From Bacteroidota bacterium (GTDB taxonomy: Bacteria; Bacteroidota; Bacteroidia; Bacteroidales; VadinHA17): a stretch of 24,177 nucleotides of DNA. Below the pieces are notes generated by a model. That model did not search any database. It saw nothing but the letters and a program-made list of their open reading frames with translations, and was not told the DNA's origin. Where the stretch lies: assembly GCA_023430725.1 (NCBI GenBank), contig JAEYZD010000148.1:1-24177 (forward strand), given 5' to 3'. Each line of letters starts with the position of its first letter. Position 1 is the stretch's first letter. Below, piece after piece: positions 14,775 to 22,237 of this stretch. The position numbers and the translations under genes are program-made.

Positions 14775-16289
14775 ATGCCTTTCATACCCTCTGTCATAAA
14801 GTGGATCAACACCAAACGCCTTTCACAGATTGAGCTTTTCAGGAAATACCCGGCAGAGTGCCAGCAGGAGGTTCTGACCCGCCTGATTGACGGCGGCAGG
14901 GATACACTGTGGGGCAGGGAACACGGTTATACCTCGGTGCAAACGCATGAACAGTTCTGCCTGAATGTTCCGGTCCAGACTTACGGGGACCTGGTCCCAT
15001 ACGTTGAGAGACTGCGGGCAGGAGAAAAAAATGTACTCTGGCCTGGTGAGGTAAAATGGTTCGCCAAATCATCAGGAACCACAAACACCAAGAGCAAGTT
15101 CATCCCCATCACCCGTGAGTCACTTGAGGATACCCATTACCGGGGCACAAAGGACTGCATCGTGCTATATACTAGCCTCAACCCTGCGACGCGGATATTT
15201 TTAGGCAAAGGACTCACCCTCGGGGGCAGCCACCAGATAAACAACTTCAGCAACAACTCGCTCTACGGTGATCTCTCGGCAATACTGATTGAAAATGCAC
15301 CGGCCTACTCTGACCTGATCCGGACTCCGCCGGCCCGCATTGCCCTCATCGCAGACTTCGAGGAAAAGATGAAGATGATTACGGAGAAGACTGTTGAAAT
15401 GAACATCACAAGCATCTCCGGCGTGCCATCGTGGTACCTCGTTCTTATCCGTCATATACTTGAAACCACAGGGAAAACCAACCTTCACCAGGTCTGGCCA
15501 AACCTCGAGGTGTTCTTCCACGGTGGGGTCAGCTTTGCACCATACCGTGAACAGTACCGGAAGCTGCTTCCTGACCCGAAGATGAACTTCATGGAGACAT
15601 ATAACGCCTCCGAGGGCTTCTTCGCCATCCAGGATGATCTGACAGACAGCTCAATGCTCCTCATGCTCGACTATGGCATCTACTATGAATTCATCCCGGC
15701 CGAAGAGGCAGAAACAGACAACCCCCGGACACTCACAATAGGAGAGGTTCAAAAGGGAGTCAATTATGCCGTTGTGATCTCAACGGACGGAGGCCTCTGG
15801 AGATACAGGATAGGTGATACAATAGAGTTTACAAGCCTGTACCCTCACAAGATCAGAATTACCGGCCGCACCAAGTTCTTTATCAACGCCTTCGGCGAAG
15901 AGCTAATAATTGATAATGCTGAAAAGGCGCTTGAAAAAGCATGCCACGGCACGAACGCACATATTACCGAATACACAGCTGGACCCGTTTATATGGGAGA
16001 CGAGAGCCGCGGTGCACATGAATGGGTCATAGAGTTCGACAGAGCTCCTGATGATCCCGAACATTTCATCGAGATACTCGACACAACCCTGAAAGCGCTA
16101 AACTCCGACTACGAAGCCAAAAGATACAAGAACCTGACCCTTGCGCGTCCGGTTCTGAGCATTGTACCCGCTGGCACATTCTACAGGTGGTTCAGGGAGA
16201 AGGATAAGCTCGGGGGACAAAACAAGATGCCGCGCCTCTCCAACAGCAGGGAGTTCGTTGAGAGCGTACTGAAAACAGCCGGCATGTGA
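14775..16289 (+). CDS. GH3 auxin-responsive promoter family protein (acyl-adenylating amide synthetase-like)
   Basis: Plant GH3 enzymes adenylate a carboxylic acid with ATP and join it to an amino acid. The bacterial members are common in Bacteroidota, but their substrates are unknown. This 504-residue protein has the ATP-binding signature FAKSSGTTNTKSKFIPIT (about 96-113), a middle motif YNASEGFFAIQDD, GGLWRYRIGDTIEFTS, ITGRTKFFINAFGEELI, and the C-terminal GGQNKMPRLSNSREF, all in the order of the ANL superfamily. The length is normal. ATG 14775 was chosen over an in-frame TTG at 14757 that overlaps the -7 box. Seventy-five bases separate it from the kinase gene downstream. Confidence 0.9.
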   Translation: MPFIPSVIKWINTKRLSQIELFRKYPAECQQEVLTRLIDGGRDTLWGREHGYTSVQTHEQFCLNVPVQTYGDLVPYVERLRAGEKNVLWPGEVKWFAKSSGTTNTKSKFIPITRESLEDTHYRGTKDCIVLYTSLNPATRIFLGKGLTLGGSHQINNFSNNSLYGDLSAILIENAPAYSDLIRTPPARIALIADFEEKMKMITEKTVEMNITSISGVPSWYLVLIRHILETTGKTNLHQVWPNLEVFFHGGVSFAPYREQYRKLLPDPKMNFMETYNASEGFFAIQDDLTDSSMLLMLDYGIYYEFIPAEEAETDNPRTLTIGEVQKGVNYAVVISTDGGLWRYRIGDTIEFTSLYPHKIRITGRTKFFINAFGEELIIDNAEKALEKACHGTNAHITEYTAGPVYMGDESRGAHEWVIEFDRAPDDPEHFIEILDTTLKALNSDYEAKRYKNLTLARPVLSIVPAGTFYRWFREKDKLGGQNKMPRLSNSREFVESVLKTAGM

Positions 16290-16331
16290 AATCTTTTTAT
16301 CAACAGAAGACTCTTCTCCTTCCCTTTTTCC

Positions 16332-16339
16332 TATATTTA
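16332..16339 (+). promoter_or_regulatory. Possible -7 box for the deoxynucleoside kinase gene
   Basis: TATATTTA is one base off TAnnTTTG and lies 25-32 nt upstream of the kinase ATG. No -33 box was seen. The 75-bp gap after the GH3 gene has no hairpin, so readthrough from upstream is also possible. Confidence 0.25.
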
Positions 16340-16364
16340 ACCACGTAATCAAACAGTCATTTTT

Positions 16365-16979
16365 ATGCATATAGCCATTGCAGGTAACATCGGGTCAGGC
16401 AAGACAACCCTGGCCGGACTGCTCTCAAAACACTACGGCTGGCAGGCTCATTATGAGGATGTTGACGATAATCCATACCTGAATGATTTCTACGAGGACA
16501 TGCAGCGGTGGTCATTCAACCTGCAGATCTACTTCCTGAACTCACGCTTCAGCCAGGTGCTCGAAATCAAAAAGGCAAAGAACACAATCGTTCAGGACCG
16601 CACAATCTACGAAGACGCATATATTTTCGCCCCTAACCTTCACGCCATGGGGCTTATGTCAACCCGTGACTTCGAGAACTACTTCACCCTCTTCAAACTG
16701 ATGAGCTCCCTGGTTGAACCGCCGGATCTGCTCCTCTACCTCAGGGCTTCCGTCCCAACCCTTGTCAACCAGATCCAGAAGCGCGGCCGCGAATATGAAA
16801 GCTCTATCAGGCTCGACTACCTCAAGAGACTCAACGAACGCTACGAAGCATGGATCGAATCCTATAAACTCGGCAGACTGCTGATCCTCGAAGCTGACTA
16901 TTATGACTTCCCCGAGAACAAGGAACACCTGAGCGAAGTGATTGACAAAATCAATGCAGAGCTGCACGGGCTCTTCTGA
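16365..16979 (+). CDS. Deoxynucleoside kinase (dNK family)
   Basis: Phosphorylates deoxynucleosides to 5'-monophosphates in the salvage pathway. The 204 residues contain the P-loop GNIGSGKTT (7-15), an acidic YEDVDDNPYL region, the DRTIYEDAYIFA motif that corresponds to the (D/E)RS catalytic and substrate-binding element, and the LID-type KRGREYESSI that contacts phosphates. The length matches bacterial dAdo/dGuo kinases. Substrate preference cannot be read from these motifs. ATG 16365 gives the P-loop at the usual position. A rho-independent terminator follows 22 nt after the stop. Confidence 0.92.
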   Translation: MHIAIAGNIGSGKTTLAGLLSKHYGWQAHYEDVDDNPYLNDFYEDMQRWSFNLQIYFLNSRFSQVLEIKKAKNTIVQDRTIYEDAYIFAPNLHAMGLMSTRDFENYFTLFKLMSSLVEPPDLLLYLRASVPTLVNQIQKRGREYESSIRLDYLKRLNERYEAWIESYKLGRLLILEADYYDFPENKEHLSEVIDKINAELHGLF

Positions 16980-17001
16980 ACAGGTTTGTAAAAAGAGAGA
17001 T

Positions 17002-17028
17002 AAAAACCATCCTCGTGATGGTTTTTTT
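17002..17028 (+). terminator. Rho-independent terminator after the deoxynucleoside kinase gene
   Basis: A 10-bp stem (aaaaaccatc at 17002-17011 with gatggttttt at 17017-17026) encloses a 5-nt loop and is followed by more T residues. The sequence agat/atct beyond it can extend the stem. An in-frame ATG at 17015 upstream of the M16 peptidase falls in this loop, which argues against it as a start. Confidence 0.85.
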
Positions 17029-17086
17029 ATCTAATTTTGGTCCTGATAAGTGTTTCGATGTCTCACAATCTCATAATTTGTCAATC

Positions 17087-19891
17087 ATGAAAAAGACTTT
17101 GGTTTTCCTGGTTTTTGTTGTTGCCTGTATGACTGTGTCTGCACAGGGCAATACAGACAAATCCGTTCCAGTTGATCCGGATTACCGGATCGGCAAACTT
17201 GAAAACGGCCTTACCTACTACATCCGTCATAACACGGAACCGGCAGGCAGGTCGAGCTACTACATAATACAAAATGTGGGCGCCATCCTCGAGAAGGATG
17301 ACCAGAACGGACTGGCTCATTTCCTTGAGCATATGGCCTTCAACGGCACAAAACACTTCCCCGGGAAAGGTATCCTCAATACACTTGAACGCCACGGCGT
17401 TGCCTTCGGACGCAACATCAACGCCTACACCAGCTTTGACGAGACTGTCTATAACCTGAGCGATGTACCTGTTGACAAGCCAGGCCTTGTTGATACCTGC
17501 CTGATGATCCTGGCTGACTGGTCCGATTTTCTCACCCTGGATGAAGCAGAGATTGACAAGGAGCGGGGCGTCATCCTGGAAGAGTGGCGAAGCCGGCGAA
17601 ACGCACAGTGGAGGATGATGGTACAGATGCTGCCCGTGGTCTATGAAGGGTCAATGTATGCCAAACGTGACATCATAGGTGACACCGCGGTCATTAAAAA
17701 CTTTGACCCGGAAACACTCAGGGCTTTCTACCACGATTGGTACCGAACTGACTTGCAGGCCATTGCAATAGTGGGTGATATTAACGTGGATGAGGTGGAA
17801 TCTAAAATCAAAAGCATATTCTCTCCCATCCCGGCCATTGAAAACCCGTTACCCAGACCTGAGAACCTCCTCACAGCAAAGAAGGGTACAAAGTATCTCC
17901 TCATCACCGATCCCGAAGCCCCGAGGACAACAGTGAGCCTTATGATCCTTGATCAGGAACCGGATAAGAGGGCCAGGAACCTGGATTACATTCGTGACGG
18001 ATTCGTCACATCACTGATGAACACAATGATGGGTAACCGCTTCAGCGAACTGGTGCAGAAAGGTACTCCTCCATTCGTTGCCGGCGGACTCAGCTATTCC
18101 TCTGACCTTCCCAGGAGCTATAATGCCCTTAACCTGGCTGCTTACACCAATGACGGCCAGGAAGCAAAAGGGTTTGAAGCCGCCGTCACTGAGCTGGAGA
18201 GGGCACGGCGCCACGGATTCACAAAAGGGGAACTCGAAAGGGCCAAAGCCAGCATGCTCTCCAATTTCGAGAATCTCTACAAGCAGAAAGACAAGATCAG
18301 CAACGACGACTGGGCCGCACAGGTCAGGGACCATTTCCTTACCGGAGAACCAATACCCTCGATGGATGTGCAGTATGACTATTACAAGGAAATCCTGCCG
18401 AAGGTCACCGCTGAAGAGGTAACCTCCAGGCTAAGGGAACTGGCTGCTGACGATAACAGGTTCATAAGCATCCAGGGACCTGCTGACAAGGAACACATGA
18501 CCGAGGCAGAGGCACTGGCAATCCTGGAAAAGGTAGCCTCATCTGACATCAAACCCTACGAGGATATAACCGGCGGTACGGACCTCATCTCAGAGGAACT
18601 GAAGGGAGCCGAAATAGTCAAAACCGTTCCGCTGCCGCAGTTCGGAGCCACAGAGTGGACACTTGCCAACGGCGCCCGTGTGGTATTCAGGCATGCCGAT
18701 TATGAGAAGGACAATGTGACTGTCAGCGGTTATGCCTTTGGAGGTTCATCATTCTATCCCGATTCACTCGAACCTGCACTGAACCTCTTCCCGCAGGTAA
18801 TCTCAATGTACGGCGCAGGCGAATATGACAATGTGGCCCTGACAAAGATGCTCGCCGGAAAGAAAGCCTCAGTCTCACTGGGCATTCAGGAGACAATGCA
18901 GACCGTCACCGGGTCTTCCACCCCGAAAGATTTCGAGACAATGATGCAGCTTCTCTATCTGCGCTTTGCCCGTCCCAACTTCAACAGGGAAGCGTACAAC
19001 GCAATCATCGGAAGATTTACTGCAGTGATTGCCATGATGCAGAAAGACCCGAACAAAATCATGTCAGACAGCCTCCAGATGAACATGACCGGGTACCACC
19101 CAAGGACATTCCTCCTGACACCCGAGTCAATGAAGCTTCTGAAATACGACGACATCAACTACATCTATCAGACCGCCTTTGACGATGCTTCTTCATTTAC
19201 CTTCTTCATCACAGGCAATATAGATGAAGCCGAAGCCCGCGAGATGGCATCCCTATATATCGGATCACTCCCCTCGAAATATCTCAGCGAGACTTACAGG
19301 AACCTGGGGATGGATCAACCCGAAGGGACAGTTAAAAAAGATATAGCAATACCGCTCACCGTCCCAAAGGCAACAGTTGTCATGAGTTACTCGGCCGACT
19401 TCAAATACAAACCCGTCGAATACCTGGGAATGGATATTCTCAAAGGCATCCTTGATCTTGTGTACACGGAACAGGTACGCGAAGAAGAGGGTGGCACATA
19501 TGGCGTCTCCGTAGATGCCTCAATTCAGAAAAGGCCGGAGGAGAAATCAATGCTGATCGTTGCATTTGAGTGTGATCCGGAGAGGGCGCAGGAACTTAAA
19601 GCCATCATCTATAAGGAGCTGGCGAATATAGCCGCCAACGGTCCGCGGCAGGTCGATCTCGAAAAAACTGTCAGCAACCTGAAGAAAACCCGCGAGGAAG
19701 AACGTGAGCACAACAGTTACTGGGCAAATACAGTACGCAACTACTACCTGACGGGAATTGACAACAATGATGACAGGAACTTTGCAGATGTTCTTGATAA
19801 GTTCACCGTCAAGAAAGTAAAGAAGATGACGCAGAAATTCCTGTCTGATGCTGATCTGATGGAGCTGGTTTTCCTGCCTGAGAAAAAATGA
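17087..19891 (+). CDS. Secreted M16 family zinc metallopeptidase (pitrilysin/PqqL-like)
   Basis: 934 residues with a signal peptide (MKKTLVFLVFVVACMTVSAQG), so it acts in the periplasm or at the surface. The inverted zinc motif HFLEH lies at 78-82 with catalytic Glu81, and the third ligand Glu159 (KERGVILEEWR) is 77 residues after His82, the usual M16 spacing. The chain carries two M16 halves: the N-terminal half is catalytic, and the C-terminal half (from about 515) has no HxxEH but ends with the common REEEGGTYGVSV segment. This matches single-chain, PqqL-like peptidases that degrade peptides. The frame extends upstream to 17015, inside a terminator; the signal peptide at ATG 17087 decides the start. 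Its last 83 bp overlap the convergent hydrolase gene. Confidence 0.92.
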   Translation: MKKTLVFLVFVVACMTVSAQGNTDKSVPVDPDYRIGKLENGLTYYIRHNTEPAGRSSYYIIQNVGAILEKDDQNGLAHFLEHMAFNGTKHFPGKGILNTLERHGVAFGRNINAYTSFDETVYNLSDVPVDKPGLVDTCLMILADWSDFLTLDEAEIDKERGVILEEWRSRRNAQWRMMVQMLPVVYEGSMYAKRDIIGDTAVIKNFDPETLRAFYHDWYRTDLQAIAIVGDINVDEVESKIKSIFSPIPAIENPLPRPENLLTAKKGTKYLLITDPEAPRTTVSLMILDQEPDKRARNLDYIRDGFVTSLMNTMMGNRFSELVQKGTPPFVAGGLSYSSDLPRSYNALNLAAYTNDGQEAKGFEAAVTELERARRHGFTKGELERAKASMLSNFENLYKQKDKISNDDWAAQVRDHFLTGEPIPSMDVQYDYYKEILPKVTAEEVTSRLRELAADDNRFISIQGPADKEHMTEAEALAILEKVASSDIKPYEDITGGTDLISEELKGAEIVKTVPLPQFGATEWTLANGARVVFRHADYEKDNVTVSGYAFGGSSFYPDSLEPALNLFPQVISMYGAGEYDNVALTKMLAGKKASVSLGIQETMQTVTGSSTPKDFETMMQLLYLRFARPNFNREAYNAIIGRFTAVIAMMQKDPNKIMSDSLQMNMTGYHPRTFLLTPESMKLLKYDDINYIYQTAFDDASSFTFFITGNIDEAEAREMASLYIGSLPSKYLSETYRNLGMDQPEGTVKKDIAIPLTVPKATVVMSYSADFKYKPVEYLGMDILKGILDLVYTEQVREEEGGTYGVSVDASIQKRPEEKSMLIVAFECDPERAQELKAIIYKELANIAANGPRQVDLEKTVSNLKKTREEEREHNSYWANTVRNYYLTGIDNNDDRNFADVLDKFTVKKVKKMTQKFLSDADLMELVFLPEKK

Positions 19892-20732
19892 AATCACTGA
19901 TCACGCGGCCCATCTCGGTGCTGTGTGTTCTTTTATTGTCTTCCATATCAAGGCATTCTGCGCCCGGTATCCGGTCAGCTATGTCCGTCCCCTCGCCATG
20001 ACTGTGGAACCGGTCCTGTGAGGTAACGACCACAAGAGCAGGTACGGAAATCTGCTCAAGACAACCCCCCATCCGGTAACTGCTGAGCTGCCTGACGGCC
20101 ATTCCCAGCCTGGCAGGCTCAGCTGTATCAAGATTGCGGCAATTGATGAGGTACATCTCTTCGTCGGTCTTGATATCGATCAGGAAGGTTCTCATATACC
20201 ACTTCACAAAGGGCACCACCGGTCTGTATATATATTTTACCAGCCCCGATAGGAACAGAGCCAACCCTTTGAAGGGGAACGAACTGTTGGGCTCAATCAG
20301 GATTACTGCCTCCGGCTTGCGCTGTAGGCGCGGGAAGGATTCGGCAATGGCAGTGGCTCCGAGTGACCAGCCTGCCATGGCAAAGGGTACTCCTTCAGGT
20401 ATTATGAACTCCGCATAATGAACTATGTCTGAAGTAATCTCATCAACTGAAAACCGGTGATCAGGGCTGATTTTTGCAGTGCTTTTCTCGCGGGTTTCAA
20501 CATAAAATACGGTATGGGTGCGTGTCAGTTCAACAAGAGTCTCCCTGAAGTTTTCAATGAGCGAAACAAATCCGGGGATGAAGAGGATTGCCGGCGCCGC
20601 CGCTGGTTCAGGTGGAGTGAATGCTACCGACAGCAGCTCCACACCTGTGGGTAGCCTGACATATTCAGCCCTGTAAGTGGCCCCGCTGTGGCAAAAGGGA
20701 GTATAGTCCCTGGCAAGAGGGTTAGTCTTCAT
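19809..20732 (-). CDS. Alpha/beta hydrolase of unknown substrate
   Basis: A 307-residue alpha/beta-fold hydrolase. The likely triad is Ser123 in the nucleophile elbow GWSLG (121-125), Asp240 in TSQDRFHSH and His270 in RTHSTEMG; FIPGF near residue 51 should supply the oxyanion hole. There is no signal peptide, so a cytoplasmic location is likely. A hydrophobic stretch around 158-185 may be a lid. It follows the GH28-like gene by 31 nt and so is probably the last gene of that operon, which makes an ester-cleaving role on plant glycan products possible but unproven. About 27 C-terminal residues overlap the antiparallel M16 gene. Confidence 0.8.
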   Translation of the reverse strand: MKTNPLARDYTPFCHSGATYRAEYVRLPTGVELLSVAFTPPEPAAAPAILFIPGFVSLIENFRETLVELTRTHTVFYVETREKSTAKISPDHRFSVDEITSDIVHYAEFIIPEGVPFAMAGWSLGATAIAESFPRLQRKPEAVILIEPNSSFPFKGLALFLSGLVKYIYRPVVPFVKWYMRTFLIDIKTDEEMYLINCRNLDTAEPARLGMAVRQLSSYRMGGCLEQISVPALVVVTSQDRFHSHGEGTDIADRIPGAECLDMEDNKRTHSTEMGRVISDFIFSQAGKPAPSDQHQTGISASSSLLS

Positions 20733-20763
20733 ACTTTAGATCTGCGTTTTAAACAATTAGCTG

Positions 20764-22236
20764 TCACTTTGTGGTTTCAATTTCAGCCGACCTGTATGAA
20801 AAGATAGACTCTTTTTTGCCTCCCGGCTCCGATACCTTCAGACCCCTGAAGGATGCGCCGTGAACATCATCCAGTACCACCGCTGTACGGTAATCCTTCT
20901 TATCGCAAACCAGTCTGACATTATCGAAGGTTATTCCTTTTGCGTGCCGGATGTAAAATCCCCATGCCGGCAGCTCTTTAAACATCGAAAATTCCGGATA
21001 GCTCGCCCCCATCTCAGGAACCTCGTCGAGCTCATCAAGCCCGATCTCCGCATAATGCGGGTTGCCTCCTCCGGGGTAGTGTATCTCAATATTTTTCAGG
21101 GTTATGTTTTCAATCATTGCATCTGGCATACCCACAATTGCAGAGGGAGAGATATTCCGGGGAAGGTCCTCCACCGGTCCCTCGTAGTTGTAACCGGCAT
21201 CAGGTTTGGTGGCGGGCACCTCCGCATAAACATTGGAAATCGTCACCCCGTTCATTCTCCCCTTTTTACCGGCGCGCCGCTCGCCAATCCGCAGGAATAT
21301 GACATTTCCTGTATTGAGCGACCTGAGGCTGTCAACAACTATATTCTCCACGAAGCCTCCGTCAACGGCAGCAAAAGTAATAGCCGACCTGTATGTGTCA
21401 AACACCAGGTTGTTGACTATGTAGATGTTACGGAATCCGCCATGACCCACCGTGCCGAACTTGATACCGTTGGCGCTGGTCCGTACTGTATTGTTGCGGA
21501 TCCAGACGTTCTGACAGACGAAATCGGCACTGTGCGATTTCAGGCAGATGCCGTCATCAGCCGCATCAAAGTATGAATTGGAAACAACCACACTGTCACA
21601 GTCCACGATGTCAACGCCGTCATTGTTCCAGTATGACTTGCTGTCAACCCGAATATTGTCAATTACAAGGTTACTGCACTGGTCATATTGCTGGTTCCAG
21701 CTGCCGGGATCCCGCAGGTTGATATCACGGATCAATATGTTCCGGCAGCCCCTGAAATAGATATTCTGGGGCCGGATCGTCTCATTGGGCCTGTCATATT
21801 TCAAAGGGTCTTTAACGACCCCCTTGTGGATCATATCCACCAGGGTGGTCGCTACCTGAAATCCCTGGCCGTCAATCACCCCCTTGCCGGTTAGTCCGAT
21901 GTTCTCCTGGTCAAGTGCAAAGATCAGGGCTGTCCAGTTGAAGTTTCGCTCATAATCGAATGGGTTGGTCGAGCCAACGAGTATTGCTCCCTCTTCAAGA
22001 TGTATGGTTACGTTTGACTTCAGGTAGACGGTTCCCGTCAGGTACCGGCCTACATAAAAGACAAGCCGGCCGCCGCCGTTCTCGCTGATATAGTCAATCC
22101 CTTTCTGTATTGAATTCGTATTGAGGGTGGTACCGTTTGACTTTACGCCAAACATTGACGCATTGTAATCCTTCGCCTGCAGCTGAAGAGCGGCGGCGGC
22201 AAGGATGACCATAAATAAAAGCTTTCCTGTTTTCAT
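20764..22236 (-). CDS. Glycoside hydrolase family 28-like parallel beta-helix protein (polygalacturonase-like)
   Basis: 490 residues with a signal peptide (about 1-21, ending LQLQA). GH28 enzymes cleave galacturonic acid linkages in homogalacturonan or rhamnogalacturonan using three aspartates. Here they are seen as NNDGVDI (Asp206) and AADDGICLKS (Asp227, Asp228). Between and after these lie repeated beta-helix turns (NILIRDINL, LVIDNIRV, VWIRNNTV, IYIVNNLV). At the place of the canonical GHG the protein reads ANGIKFGT (255-262), and GHGG appears a few residues later. It is 1 nt after the stop of the GH106-like gene, implying translational coupling. The substrate is probably pectic, judging by the neighbour. 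Confidence 0.87.
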   Translation of the reverse strand: MKTGKLLFMVILAAAALQLQAKDYNASMFGVKSNGTTLNTNSIQKGIDYISENGGGRLVFYVGRYLTGTVYLKSNVTIHLEEGAILVGSTNPFDYERNFNWTALIFALDQENIGLTGKGVIDGQGFQVATTLVDMIHKGVVKDPLKYDRPNETIRPQNIYFRGCRNILIRDINLRDPGSWNQQYDQCSNLVIDNIRVDSKSYWNNDGVDIVDCDSVVVSNSYFDAADDGICLKSHSADFVCQNVWIRNNTVRTSANGIKFGTVGHGGFRNIYIVNNLVFDTYRSAITFAAVDGGFVENIVVDSLRSLNTGNVIFLRIGERRAGKKGRMNGVTISNVYAEVPATKPDAGYNYEGPVEDLPRNISPSAIVGMPDAMIENITLKNIEIHYPGGGNPHYAEIGLDELDEVPEMGASYPEFSMFKELPAWGFYIRHAKGITFDNVRLVCDKKDYRTAVVLDDVHGASFRGLKVSEPGGKKESIFSYRSAEIETTK

Positions 22237-22237
22237 A

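Noticed and set aside
17015..17086. ATG at 17015 as start of the M16 peptidase
   Set aside because: It sits inside the terminator hairpin and would bury a typical signal peptide 25 residues inward.
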